A DNA stretch of 64,000 bases from Micromonospora echinospora (GTDB lineage: Bacteria > Actinomycetota > Actinomycetes > Mycobacteriales > Micromonosporaceae), in the NCBI RefSeq assembly GCF_900091495.1, contig NZ_LT607413.1, positions 6,401,001 to 6,465,000 on the forward strand, in the 5' to 3' direction. Below, piece by piece: positions 35,407 through 44,965 of this stretch. Numbering within the stretch: the stretch's first letter is position 1; each line of letters opens with the position of its first letter. A program made the position numbers and the translations under genes. The notes under the pieces were generated by a model. That model saw nothing but the letters and a program-made list of their open reading frames with translations. It was not told where the DNA came from and ran no database searches.

Positions 35407-36035
35407 TCGGTTTCTCCTTGCCCCAGCAGCACCGCGACCGCGTGGTCGCCGTCCGCCGTCTGTTCGATGAGGACCAGCAACGCCTCGTCCGCGTCGCCGT
35501 CGTGCAGCAGCAGGTCCGCCTCGGCGGTCCCGTCGGCGCGGGGATCTGCGGTGGGGCTCAGGCAGACCACCGGCCCGCCGAGTCCCCAGCGCGCCGCCAC
35601 GTGCCCGGCGACGCTGTTCGGCACGGACTGGAAGAAGAACAGCGGACCCGGCCGGCCGCCGGCGGCCACGGTGTCGTGCACGTGCGCGGCGCTTGCCCGG
35701 TCGCCGCTGGCGCTGACCAGCAGCACCGCGGTCCGCGCGCCGACCGGTGGCGGGGCCGGCGCGTCGCCGTGCCGTCGGGTCAGGCAGCGGTCGGCGACCG
35801 CGACGACCAGCGGCGGGAACGTGGAGTGCACGAAGCCGGGCACGGTCGGCGGCGCGCTGTCGCCCGGCTCGGGCCAGCGCGCCTCGGCGAGCACCCGCAG
35901 CCGGCCGGGCCCCGCCCCGGTCCGCCGCCCGCCCGGTCCGCCGCCGGCCGGGCCGGCGGTCGCCGTGGCCGTACCGGTGGTCGTCGCGCTCATGCCGGTG
36001 GTGGCCGCGCTCGTACCGGTGGTGGCCGCGCTCAT
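35361..36035 (-). CDS. Short KS-like / chain-length-factor-like protein (PF13723 type)
   Basis: A 224-residue protein resembling the N-terminal ketosynthase-like family found in aryl polyene loci. After a low-complexity leader of three 7-residue repeats (SAATTGT type) come VPGFVHSTFPPLVVAVADRC, TAVLLVSASGDRASA, FFFQSVPNSVAGHVAARWG and GPVVCLSPTADPRAD. No active-site Cys-His-His set is present, so it is more likely a partner subunit than a catalyst. It is ATGA-coupled to the KS-like gene upstream and overlaps the AMP ligase by 46 bases. A second ATG at 35993, in the repeat, is a possible start. Confidence 0.7.
   Translation of the reverse strand: MSAATTGTSAATTGMSATTTGTATATAGPAGGGPGGRRTGAGPGRLRVLAEARWPEPGDSAPPTVPGFVHSTFPPLVVAVADRCLTRRHGDAPAPPPVGARTAVLLVSASGDRASAAHVHDTVAAGGRPGPLFFFQSVPNSVAGHVAARWGLGGPVVCLSPTADPRADGTAEADLLLHDGDADEALLVLIEQTADGDHAVAVLLGQGETECVPGDFADGSPPTS
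35970..36032 (-). repeat. Three 21-bp tandem repeats at the start of the PF13723-like gene
   Basis: Three units of seven codons (Ser-Ala-Ala/Thr-Thr-Thr-Gly-Thr/Met) immediately follow the ATG at 36035, two nearly identical and the third with a changed codon 3. The second unit ends in ATG, creating an internal alternative start. Copy number could vary by slippage. Confidence 0.8.
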
Positions 36036-37117
36036 GGCGCACCGACCAGCAGGGCGGTGTTCGCGCCGCCGAAGGCCGCGTTCAGGCTGAGCGCGTACGG
36101 GGTCGCCGCCGGGCGGGGCGCGTCCAGGACCACGTCCAGGGGGCACGCCTCGTCCGGGCCGAGGAAGCCGGCGTTGACCGGCAGTTTCCCGTGTCGTACG
36201 GCGAGCACGGTGACCACCAGTTCGAGCAGGCCGGACGCTTCCAGGGCGTGCCCGTGCAGCGCCTTGGTGGAGCTGACCGGCACCCGGTCGGCCGCCGGGC
36301 CCAGCGCCAGCCGCAGCGCGTTCGCCTCGGAGGCGTCGCTGAAGCCGGTGCCGGTGGCGTTGGCGTTGACGTACCCGACCGCCTCGGCGGGCAGGTCGGC
36401 GCGGCGCAGCGCCGCGTCCACCGCGCGGGCCAGGCCCCGCCCCTGCGGGTCGGGCCGGCAGGCGTGGAACGCATCCCCGGCCCGGCCCCAGCCGAGCAGG
36501 TCGGCGAGGGGTCGTCGGGCGAGGGTGGCGGACTCCAGCACCACCGCCGCCACCCCGTCGCCGAGCAGCAGCCCGGTGCGGCCGGTGCTGAACGGCCGGA
36601 CCGTCCCGTCGGTGGCGAGCGCCCGGCCGGCGTCGAAGAGCGCGTACTGGTCGGGTTCGACGAGGTAGCCGGCGGCGACCACGACCCGGTCGGCGTCGCC
36701 GCGCCGGATCAGCGCGGCGGCGTCGGCGACCGCCGTACTGGCCGACACGCAGGCGGTGGTGTAGACCCGGCACGGTCCGCCGGTCCCGGTGCGCCGGGCC
36801 AGTCCGGCGGCGAGCGGACCGGCGTCGGGTCCACCGTGGACGGCCAGCAGCAGGGCGGCGGCGGCCCGGTCGGTGGTGGTGAGACCGGCGTCGGTGCAGG
36901 CGGCGTCGACCGCGTCGGCCAGTTCGTCGGCGAGCGGGCCGACGTCGGTCAGGGTCGCCGCCCGGTCCACCCGCCGGGCGGTGGTGTCGAAGCGGGACAC
37001 CGGCCCGAACGCGGGTTCCCCGGCGAGCACGCCGGCGAGCTGCGCCTCGGCTCCCCGGCCGAGGGCGCTGGTCGCGTGGACACCGGTGATGTGGACGACA
37101 GCACGCCGGTCAGCCAT
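36032..37117 (-). CDS. Beta-ketoacyl synthase-like protein with first catalytic His replaced by Asn
   Basis: A 361-residue thiolase-fold protein, shorter than FabF (~410). The nucleophile Cys is kept (YTTACVSASTAV) and the Lys/His block is kept (SSTKALHGHALEASG). The first His motif, normally N-A-H-G-T-G-T, reads NANATGTGFSD, with Asn for His. It may therefore be a modified KS (acyltransferase-like or decarboxylation-poor) or a structural partner of the complete KS at 32.6-33.8 kb. It overlaps the ACP upstream by eight bases and the PF13723-like gene downstream by four. Confidence 0.85.
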   Translation of the reverse strand: MADRRAVVHITGVHATSALGRGAEAQLAGVLAGEPAFGPVSRFDTTARRVDRAATLTDVGPLADELADAVDAACTDAGLTTTDRAAAALLLAVHGGPDAGPLAAGLARRTGTGGPCRVYTTACVSASTAVADAAALIRRGDADRVVVAAGYLVEPDQYALFDAGRALATDGTVRPFSTGRTGLLLGDGVAAVVLESATLARRPLADLLGWGRAGDAFHACRPDPQGRGLARAVDAALRRADLPAEAVGYVNANATGTGFSDASEANALRLALGPAADRVPVSSTKALHGHALEASGLLELVVTVLAVRHGKLPVNAGFLGPDEACPLDVVLDAPRPAATPYALSLNAAFGGANTALLVGAP

Positions 37118-37355
37118 CTGCGGAGGCGGTCAGCCAGGCGCGGAAGACCTCCCGGGCGTCGTCGACGGTGCGGATCCCGGCGAGCTGGTCGTCGGTGAGG
37201 TCGAGGCGGGTGTCGTAGCGCTGCTCGACGAGGTGCACCAGCCAGGCCAGCTCCATCGAGCCGAGCCGCTCGGGCACCTCGGACGCCGGCCGGTTGGTCA
37301 GCTCGGCGAGCATCTCGACCAGTTCCGCCCGTTCGGGTCCGGGGCGGGCGGCCAT
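37110..37355 (-). CDS. Acyl carrier protein (first of two)
   Basis: An 81-residue ACP-like protein. The likely phosphopantetheine site is Ser33 in ERLGSMELAWLVHLVEQRY; the usual Asp before Ser is Gly here. Helix II is strongly acidic/hydrophobic as in ACPs. It overlaps the KS-like gene (8 bases) and shares TGATG with the second ACP gene. It probably carries the starter or growing chain in the aryl-polyene-like module. The atypical D-to-G change leaves some doubt about activity. Confidence 0.8.
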   Translation of the reverse strand: MAARPGPERAELVEMLAELTNRPASEVPERLGSMELAWLVHLVEQRYDTRLDLTDDQLAGIRTVDDAREVFRAWLTASADG

Positions 37356-37624
37356 CAGGCGGCGTCGCCTGTGGCCTTGGCGGAGACCCGGTCGGCCACC
37401 ATGCGGGTGAACTCGCCGACCGTCATCAGGGCCAGTTTCTCGTTCTCGTCGTCGGCGAATTTCAGGCCGTACCGGTCCTCGACCCGCACGGCCAGGTCGG
37501 CCAGGGCCAGGGACTCCAGGTCGACGCCGGCGGGGCCCAGCGTGGTGTCGTCGTCGATGTCCTCGACGTCGTAGTTCATGTCCGTCAACTGCTCGATGAC
37601 GAAGGTGCGGACCTCGTCGGACAT
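37355..37624 (-). CDS. Acyl carrier protein (second of two)
   Basis: An 89-residue ACP with the attachment Ser38 in GVDLESLALADLAVRVE, a D-L-E-S-L variant seen in carrier proteins of aryl polyene type loci. The N-terminus (SDEVRTFVIEQLTDMNYD) is typical helix I. AGAGG lies seven bases before the ATG. It is the first gene of the leftward KS/ligase operon and lies 18 bases from the divergent phosphopantetheinyl transferase gene, which presumably activates it. Confidence 0.88.
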   Translation of the reverse strand: MSDEVRTFVIEQLTDMNYDVEDIDDDTTLGPAGVDLESLALADLAVRVEDRYGLKFADDENEKLALMTVGEFTRMVADRVSAKATGDAA

Positions 37625-37642
37625 GGGGTTAACCTCTTTTCC

Positions 37643-38326
37643 GTGAACCAGTCACCGGTGCCCGGTCGGGACACCGTGTACGTGTGGATCAGCCGTGCCT
37701 TCGACGGTCAGCCGGAGGTGACGCGGCGGCTGCTGGTGCGTGCGGGGGTGGCGCTGCTCGGCCGCGACGGGTCGGAGATCTCGGTGGAGCGACGGGCGCG
37801 GGGGCGTCCCCGGGTCCGGGGCGGCGGCGTGGAGCTGCCGGTGAGCGTCAGTCACGTCGACGGGGTGGTGGCCGTGGCCGCCTGCCGGGACGCCCCGGTC
37901 GGGGTGGACGTCGAGCGCCGTCGCCCGGTGCCGGCGATGGCGCTGGCGCGGCGGTGGTTCGAGCCGGCGGCGGTGGCGTGGCTGCGCGGTCGACCGGACG
38001 CCGACCGGTCGGACGGTTTCCTGCTGCTCTGGACGGCCAAGGAGGCGGTGGGCAAGGCCCTCGGCGTCGGCCTGCGCGAGGGCGGGCTGACCCGCCCGAT
38101 GCCCCGGCCGGACGGGGCGGGGCCGCTGCTGCGTCCGGTGCCCGGCGCTGGTGGCCTGTGGGTGGGTCACCCGCCGGCCGGGCCGGAGCTGGTGCTGGCC
38201 GTGGCGGTCGGCGGGGCACCCCGCGAGGTCGTCGTGGTCGACGCCGGGGGCCCCGGTCATGGGGTGGCCGCCCGCAGCGCCTCGGTGGCCCGGACCAGCT
38301 TGCCGGTGGTGGTCCGGGGCAGTTGA
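37643..38326 (+). CDS. 4'-phosphopantetheinyl transferase (Sfp type)
   Basis: A 227-residue Sfp/AcpS-like transferase that attaches phosphopantetheine from CoA to carrier-protein serines. Signature motifs: LPVSVSHVDG, GVDVERRRP (Mg-binding Asp/Glu) and LLWTAKEAVGKALGVG. It is divergent from the two-ACP operon with only 18 bases between the GTG and the ACP ATG, so their promoters must overlap the coding ends or the true start is slightly later (GTG at 37661 is possible). Its 3' end overlaps the convergent AMP ligase by ~70 bases. It probably serves the ACPs here and the ACP-aromatase fusion. Confidence 0.88.
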   Translation: MNQSPVPGRDTVYVWISRAFDGQPEVTRRLLVRAGVALLGRDGSEISVERRARGRPRVRGGGVELPVSVSHVDGVVAVAACRDAPVGVDVERRRPVPAMALARRWFEPAAVAWLRGRPDADRSDGFLLLWTAKEAVGKALGVGLREGGLTRPMPRPDGAGPLLRPVPGAGGLWVGHPPAGPELVLAVAVGGAPREVVVVDAGGPGHGVAARSASVARTSLPVVVRGS

Positions 38327-39648
38327 TCCAGCAGGTGCAGGGTGCGCGGGCGCTTGTAGCCGGCGAGCCGCTCGGCGAGCTGCTTGTCCAGGGCGTCCTC
38401 GGTGAGGGGGCCGTCCGGTTGGACGTAGGCGGTGATGCCGTTGTCGTACACGACGACGGCGGCGGCCACCCCGGGCAGGGCGGCGACGGTCGCCTCGACC
38501 TCGGTGAGATCGACCTTCAGGCCACCGACGCTGACCTGCGAGTCGAGCCGTCCCCGCACGGTGACCAGCCCGGTGACCGGGTCGACGGTGCCGGCGTCGC
38601 GGGTGCGCAGCCAGCCGTCGGCCCACCGGGTCGGGTCGGACAGCCCGACGTACGGCGAGGCCGGGCAGCTGACCAGCAGCTCACCGTCGACCTCGCGCAC
38701 CTCGATGCCGGGGGCCGGCGTGATCGACGGGCGGTGCCGGCCGTACAGGTCGGTGCCGATGACCCCGACCTCGGTCATCCCGTACATGTTGCCCAGCGGC
38801 ACGCCGTGCCGGTCGGCGAAGGCCTGCGCGACGGCGGCCGGCACCAGCTCGCCGCCGGTGGTCATCCGCTTGAACTGCGGCAGCGGGGCCGGCGGCCGGG
38901 TGGAGGCGAGCAGACCGATGTGGAACGGCACCCCCAGGACGGTGGCCGGTGAGTCCTGCGCGGCGATGGCGGCGAGCACGGCGTCGCCGCTGAGCCGCTC
39001 CGGCGGCACCAGCTCGACCCGGGCGTGCAGCCCGTAGAGCAGACCGCCGACGAGCCCGAGAACGTGCACCATGGACGGCAGCAGGATGATCCGCTCACCG
39101 GGCCGGGCGACGCCGTCGATCTCGGTGTAGCGGCGCACCTCGGCCACCAAGTCCTCGGCGGTGCGTCCGATGACCTTGGACGGTCCGGTGGAGCCGGAGC
39201 TGAGCTGGACGACCGCGTGCGGGCTGCCGGCCGAGCGGTCCGAGTAGGCGCTCAGCCCGGCGGTGACGTCGACGAAGACCCGCAGCGCGCCGCCGCCGGC
39301 CCGCACCGGCGCGACGACCACCTGCGGGTGGAGGCGTTCCAGCGCGCGGTCGACCTCGTGGTCGGTGAGCCGGTGGTCGAGCAGGACGGCCTGGCCGCCG
39401 CTGCGCCAGACCGCCAGCAGGTGGACCACGTAGGACAGTGAGGGGGGCAGGCGCAGCGCGACGGCGCCCCCGGGGCGCAGTCCGGTCTCGGCGAGTCGGG
39501 CCTGCGCGTCGGCGACCAACCGGCGCAGGGCGCCCCGCTCGACCGGTTCGGGCAGTCGCAGGCAGACGTCCGTGGCGGGGCCGGCGAGCAGGACGTCGTC
39601 CACCCAGCCCGCATCCGGTGCCGCAGGATCTTCCGCCGAACGCATCAT
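38257..39648 (-). CDS. AMP-dependent acyl-ACP synthetase (ANL family)
   Basis: A 463-residue adenylate-forming enzyme, shorter than the other two ligases. P-loop VQLSSGSTGPSKVIG; NMYGMTEVGVIG; DGWLRTRDAGTVDPVTG; VRGRLDSQVSVGG; catalytic Lys in RTTTGKLVRATEAL. It resembles ligases that load aryl or fatty acids on freestanding ACPs. Start ATG 39648 is preferred; the frame opens earlier at 39696, across a palindrome likely to be regulatory. It is transcribed leftward toward, and overlaps the end of, the PPTase gene. Confidence 0.82.
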   Translation of the reverse strand: MMRSAEDPAAPDAGWVDDVLLAGPATDVCLRLPEPVERGALRRLVADAQARLAETGLRPGGAVALRLPPSLSYVVHLLAVWRSGGQAVLLDHRLTDHEVDRALERLHPQVVVAPVRAGGGALRVFVDVTAGLSAYSDRSAGSPHAVVQLSSGSTGPSKVIGRTAEDLVAEVRRYTEIDGVARPGERIILLPSMVHVLGLVGGLLYGLHARVELVPPERLSGDAVLAAIAAQDSPATVLGVPFHIGLLASTRPPAPLPQFKRMTTGGELVPAAVAQAFADRHGVPLGNMYGMTEVGVIGTDLYGRHRPSITPAPGIEVREVDGELLVSCPASPYVGLSDPTRWADGWLRTRDAGTVDPVTGLVTVRGRLDSQVSVGGLKVDLTEVEATVAALPGVAAAVVVYDNGITAYVQPDGPLTEDALDKQLAERLAGYKRPRTLHLLDQLPRTTTGKLVRATEALRAATP

Positions 39649-39680
39649 CGTCACCGCCGTCCAGCGCGCAGCACAAAATA

Positions 39681-39694
39681 GGGCGTATACGCCC
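39681..39694. promoter_or_regulatory. 14-bp perfect palindrome upstream of the AMP ligase
   Basis: GGGCGTATACGCCC, a perfect 14-bp palindrome, lies 33 bases upstream of the preferred ligase start. It could be an operator. If translation starts at 39696 instead, it would lie inside the coding region. Confidence 0.4.
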
Positions 39695-39696
39695 AT

Positions 39697-40002
39697 CCAG
39701 TGCGTCTGATTGGTTGTTGCCGGGAACCCTACGACAGTCGTCCGAGGCGTGACCAGATGCGAATGGCTAGATCAATTAGAGCGCCGGGCCCGATTGCCGG
39801 AAGCCGGCCGGCACGGCAGGATCGTCCAGCTGAGCACCCCTGGGGCGGCCGTCCCTTGTGACCGTCCGATCAGGCAGGCGGCAACGATCGTACGACGGAT
39901 GGGCATCCCTCGTTGTCTTGTCGGTCGATGGTCAACGCCGGACGGGTGCCGGCCACCGACGCTTTCGCCCGGGGCACCGTCGACCGGTTCGGGCACGCGG
40001 AC
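39697..40002. other. Non-coding spacer between the AMP ligase and the PKS operon
   Basis: About 300 bases with lower GC near 39700-39780 and no convincing ORF on either strand. It separates two leftward units and must contain the AMP ligase promoter, but I see no clear -35/-10 pair. The hairpin at 40003-40047 bounds it on the right. Confidence 0.5.
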
Positions 40003-40047
40003 GGGCCCGGCGGCCGGGACGATGACGTCCTCCCGACCGCCGGGCCC
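40003..40047. terminator. Terminator hairpin of the leftward type II PKS operon
   Basis: GGGCCCGGCGG at 40003 pairs with CCGCCGGGCCC ending 40047, with an inner CGGGA/TCCCG extension. It lies 12 bases beyond the stop of the last gene of the operon. Confidence 0.7.
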
Positions 40048-40059
40048 GGCGTGTCCACC

Positions 40060-40416
40060 TCACCAGTGGGCGACGTCCACCTCCGCCGGCAGCGCGCAGA
40101 CCGCCTCCGGCGCGGGGGTCTGGGCGTGCACCAGGAACCGCAGCGACCTCGCCTCGGTGAAACACTCCCGCATCGGCCGCAGCAACTCACGGTGCCCGGC
40201 ACTGCGCTCCCACGCCTCGAAGTCGGCCAGGGTCGCCCACTCGCTGGTCACCAACCACTGCTCCGGGTCGACGGCCGACCGGCAGACCTGGTCGACCAGA
40301 TGCCCCGGCACCCCGTTGACCTGGTGGCGCACCAACTCGTACGCCCGGAGGAAATCGGCGGTCCGGTCCACCGCCACCCGCACCAGGAACAGCACACGTG
40401 CCCGTCGTTCGATCAT
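40060..40416 (-). CDS. Antibiotic biosynthesis monooxygenase (ABM) domain protein
   Basis: A 118-residue ferredoxin-like-fold protein of the ABM/quinone-forming monooxygenase type. Family features: VLFLVRVAVDRTADFLRAYE at the N-terminus, the conserved WLVTSEWATLADFEAWERS, and HRELLRPMRECFTEARS. Such cofactor-free oxygenases (TcmH/ActVA-Orf6 kin) oxidise anthrone-type rings to quinones. It is last of the five-gene PKS operon, ATGA-coupled to KS-beta and followed by a terminator. Confidence 0.82.
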   Translation of the reverse strand: MIERRARVLFLVRVAVDRTADFLRAYELVRHQVNGVPGHLVDQVCRSAVDPEQWLVTSEWATLADFEAWERSAGHRELLRPMRECFTEARSLRFLVHAQTPAPEAVCALPAEVDVAHW

Positions 40417-41669
40417 GGTCCCCCGCTCCCTTCCCCAGGTGGCTGCGCCCCGCGCAGCACCAGTGCGCTGTTGAAACCGTCGAAGCCGCGGGCGCACACC
40501 ACCGCGACCCCGGCCTCCGGCCGCCGTGGCCGGCGCAGGAAGTCCAGCTCGCAGCCGTCGGCCGGGCGCGCCGGCCCGGCGGAGGCGGGCAGTTGGTCGT
40601 GATGCAGGGCGAGCAGCGCGGTCGCCACGTCCAACGCCGACCCGCCCTGGTGGGCCCGCCCGGTGAGGGGCTTCTGCGTGGTGACCGGGGGTGGCCGGGT
40701 GCCGAACACCGCCCGCAGCGCCGCTGCCTCGGTGCGGTCGTGGCGGGGCGTGCCGAGGGCGTCCGGCAGCACCACGTCCACCTCGTCCGGATGCACACCG
40801 GCCCGACCGAGAGCCAGGCGGACGGCCCGGGCGTACTGGACGGGGTCGCCGGCGCTCTCCGCCGTGGTGTGCGCCGCGTCGTGGGTGGCGCCCCAGCCGG
40901 TCACCTCGCCGTAGATCCGCGCGCCCCGGGCCAGGGCGTGCCCGTGCTCCTCGACCACGAAGACCGCGCCGCCCTCGGCCGGCACGTACCCGCTGGCGTC
41001 GACGTCGAACGGGAGGTAGGCGCGCTCCGGGTCGCCGACCGGGCTGAGCAGTCCGGAGCGGAGCTGACAGGCCAGCGCGTACGGGCTCAGCGGACACTCG
41101 GTGGCCCCGGCGATCACCACCGGGGTGCCCCGGCGCACGGTGCGCACCGCGTGCGCCAGGCTGTCCAGCCCGCCGGCGGACTCGGTGACCAGCACCCCGC
41201 TCGGTCCCTTGAACTGGTGGTGGATGGAGAGCTGCCCGACGCTGGCCGCGTAGAACCAGGCGATCGACTGGTACGCCCCGACCGTGCGGGACGGCCCGCC
41301 CCAGAGCCGTTGCAGTTCCCGCTGGCCGAACAGGTTGCCCCCGGAGGAACTGGCCAGGGTGACCGCGTAGCCGTACGGGTCGGGGGCCCGCGCCGGCAAC
41401 CCGGCGTCGGCGAGGGCGAGCGCGGTGGCGGCGAACCCGAGGTGCGTCCAGCGGTCGGTCTGCACCAGCCGACGGTTGTCGGCGTACCGGGCGGCGTCGA
41501 AGCCGGACACCTCACCGGCGATCCGGGTCGGGTACCGGCCGTCCGGGTCGAAGAGGGTGATCGGCCCGGTCACCCGGGTGCCGGCGGTCACCGCGCGCCA
41601 GTGCGCGTCCACGCCGATGCCGCTCGGGGCGACCACCCCGATGCCGGTGACCACCGCCCGGGGGCTCAC
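40413..41669 (-). CDS. Type II PKS ketosynthase beta / chain length factor
   Basis: A 418-residue KS-beta. It keeps the thiolase fold ([40 protein letters not shown]) but lacks the nucleophile: where KS-alpha has TGCTSGID, this protein has TESAGGLD, with Ser at the Cys position. The first-His motif is also lost ([13 protein letters not shown]). It should form a heterodimer with KS-alpha and set chain length. GTG 41669 overlaps the KS-alpha stop (GTGA), the usual coupling of these subunits. Confidence 0.92.
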   Translation of the reverse strand: MSPRAVVTGIGVVAPSGIGVDAHWRAVTAGTRVTGPITLFDPDGRYPTRIAGEVSGFDAARYADNRRLVQTDRWTHLGFAATALALADAGLPARAPDPYGYAVTLASSSGGNLFGQRELQRLWGGPSRTVGAYQSIAWFYAASVGQLSIHHQFKGPSGVLVTESAGGLDSLAHAVRTVRRGTPVVIAGATECPLSPYALACQLRSGLLSPVGDPERAYLPFDVDASGYVPAEGGAVFVVEEHGHALARGARIYGEVTGWGATHDAAHTTAESAGDPVQYARAVRLALGRAGVHPDEVDVVLPDALGTPRHDRTEAAALRAVFGTRPPPVTTQKPLTGRAHQGGSALDVATALLALHHDQLPASAGPARPADGCELDFLRRPRRPEAGVAVVCARGFDGFNSALVLRGAQPPGEGSGGP

Positions 41670-42936
41670 TCCCGCACCGACCCGGAGAGCCGACGGAACA
41701 CCAACGCGGACTGGAAGCCGCCGAAGCCGCTGCCCACCGAGAGCGCCACGTCGACCGGCAGTTCCCGGGCCACGTTCGGCACGTAGTCCAGGTCGCACTC
41801 CGGGTCCCGGGTGCTCCAGTTCGCCGTCGGGGGCACCACACCGTACTCGATGGCCAGGGCGCAGGCGGCCATCTCGATCGAGCCGATCGCGCCGAGCGAG
41901 TGCCCCACCATCGACTTGATCGAGCTGACCGGCACCCGGTACGCGGCCTCGCCGAGCGCCCGCTTGAACGCGGCGGTCTCGTGCCGGTCGTTCTGCCGGG
42001 TGCCGGAGCCGTGCGCGCTGACGTACGACACGTCGGCCGGGTCCAGCCGGGCCTGCCGCAGGGCGTCGGTGATGGCCAGCGCCATCTCCACCCCGTCCGG
42101 GCGCAGGCCGGTCATGTGGTAGCCGTTGCTGCGACTGGCGTACCCGACCACCTCGCAGTAGACGTGCGCGCCGCGCCGCCGGGCGTGCCCGGCCTCCTCC
42201 AGCACCAGCACGGCCGCCCCCTCGGCGAGGACGAACCCGCGCCGGTCGTTGTCGAAGGGCCGGGAGGCGTGCGCCGGGTCGTCGTTGTCCGGGCTGGTCG
42301 CCTGGATCGCGTCGAACGAGGCCACGGTGACCGGGGAGATCGGCGAGTCGGAGGCCCCGGCGAGCACCACGTCGGCCTCACCGTCGGCGATGAGCTGGTG
42401 GGCGTAGCCGATCGCGTCGATGCCGGAGGTGCAGCCGGTGGAGACCACCTGGGCCGGGCCGTGCAGCCCGTGCCGGCACGCCACGTCGGCGGCCAGGCTG
42501 CTCGGCACCAGCGCCTGGTAGAGGTACGGCCCGGCGCGACCCGGGTCGACCAGCCAGTGCGCGCCGTGGTCGCTGACCCGCACGTACTCCTGTTCCAGGG
42601 CGGTGGTGCCGCCCACGGCGGAGCCGAGCACGACCCCGGCGCCGTCCCGGAGCGCGTCGGTCAGCTCCAGTCCACTGTCGGCGAGCGCCTCGGCGGAACA
42701 GGCCAGCGCGAACTGGACGTACCGGTCGGCGCGGCGGCGTTCGTCGAGGGTGATCCCGGCGGCGTCCGGGTCGAAGTCGCACTCCGCGGCGATCCGGGAC
42801 CGGAACGGGGACGGATCGAAGAAGGTGATCCTTCGGGTGGCGGTGCGCCCCTCGGTGATCGTCTTCCAGAACCGGTCCCGGGTGGCGCCGCCCGGGGCGA
42901 CCACCCCGACACCGGTCACCACCGTGCGGCGCCCGG

Positions 42937-42940
<4 letters not shown>
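41666..42940 (-). CDS. Type II PKS ketosynthase alpha
   Basis: A 424-residue KS-alpha. Complete catalytic set: Cys in [16 protein letters not shown], His in [11 protein letters not shown], Lys/His in [15 protein letters not shown]. The C-terminus has [15 protein letters not shown]. The context (cupin, KS-beta, ACP, aromatase, TcmI cyclases) matches spore-pigment (WhiE) and tetracenomycin-like loci making long aromatic polyketides. It is ATGA-coupled to the cupin upstream. Confidence 0.95.
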
Positions 42941-44194
<1,254 letters not shown>

Positions 44195-44223
44195 TCACCC
44201 CGACGCGGCTCGACCGGTCACGG

Positions 44224-44562
44224 TCACGGCCGCCACCCGTTCCCGTTGGCGTCCCAGCGGTAGAAGCAGCGCGCCATCGCGTCGCGGGGTGACTGCCAGG
44301 TCGGCAGGTACGGTGAGACGTACGGCCGCAACCGGTCGCTGATCCGGGTGAACTCGGGGTGCCGACGGGCGGTCTCCACCGCTCCCTCTCCCGCCTGCTC
44401 GGTCTCCAGCAGGTGCACGTAGAGGTCGTGCAGGCGGTACAGCGACCGGTGGCGGACCCCGGCCAGGCGCGGCAGTTCCGTCGCGTCCGACTCGGCGAAG
44501 ATCTCGGCGACCCGCGACTCCGCGGTCGGCAGCACCTTCGCGACGATCAACGAGCGGTCCAT
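44224..44562 (-). CDS. TcmI-family polyketide cyclase (copy 1)
   Basis: A 112-residue ferredoxin-like cyclase. Family pattern: LIVAKVLPTAESRVAEIFAE, HRSLYRLHDLYVHLLE, then the conserved YVSPYLPTWQSPRDAMARCF and a C-terminal YRWDANG. TcmI-type enzymes close a late ring of the polyketide. GGAGGGG lies five bases before the ATG. It is 131 bases upstream of, and in the same direction as, the ACP-aromatase operon. It is paralogous to the copy at 45.9 kb. Confidence 0.88.
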   Translation of the reverse strand: MDRSLIVAKVLPTAESRVAEIFAESDATELPRLAGVRHRSLYRLHDLYVHLLETEQAGEGAVETARRHPEFTRISDRLRPYVSPYLPTWQSPRDAMARCFYRWDANGNGWRP

Positions 44563-44643
44563 GGACACCCCTCCCGGTGGCGGACGCCGGGCCGCACGAC
44601 AACCGGGCGGCTGCCGACACGATGCCGAGCACACCGTCATCGG

Positions 44644-44697
44644 AGCGTCACCACAGACCGTCCACTGGCACCCCTCCTTTGTGACGCTGGGTTGACG
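44644..44697. promoter_or_regulatory. Inverted and direct repeats, candidate SARP binding region
   Basis: AGCGTCAC (44644-44651) is mirrored by GTGACGCT (44681-44688). The latter is followed by a second TGACG at 44693, so the two TGACG cores start exactly 11 bases apart, one helical turn, as in SARP heptamer repeats. They lie 80-135 bases upstream of the TcmI copy 1 start. Confidence 0.4.
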
Positions 44698-44814
44698 ATG
44701 GACGAGCAGGATGCTTCCCGTACCTGCCGGCGAACCAGGAGTGGGTATCACATAATCCCAGGTCAGAGACGCTTTCGGGAACGCGCCCAGGGGGTCGGAA
44801 TGACGACCAGGAGG
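44698..44814. other. Middle of the divergent cyclase / SARP intergenic region
   Basis: The whole gap (44563-44965) is ~400 bases of lower-GC divergent control DNA. This middle part carries no credible gene on either strand and separates the repeat cluster from the SARP promoter. Confidence 0.5.
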
Positions 44815-44842
44815 TTGACCGAGCGTAACCGCTATTGATAAT
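44815..44842 (+). promoter_or_regulatory. Sigma-70-like promoter of the SARP gene
   Basis: TTGACC (44815-44820) and GATAAT (44837-44842) with a 16-base spacer, close to the housekeeping consensus and the best promoter match I see in the window. Transcription would begin near 44849, giving a ~115-base leader before the SARP GTG at 44966. Confidence 0.6.
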
Positions 44843-44965
44843 CTTCGTCGCTACCAGCCCGGCGGCGGCTCTCGCCCCGGCGTACGCGACCGGACACCGT
44901 CGTCGCGGGCGGCCGGCGGGCACCGTGAACGACGGGACGAGAGTTCCGCTGCAGGGGGTACGGCC

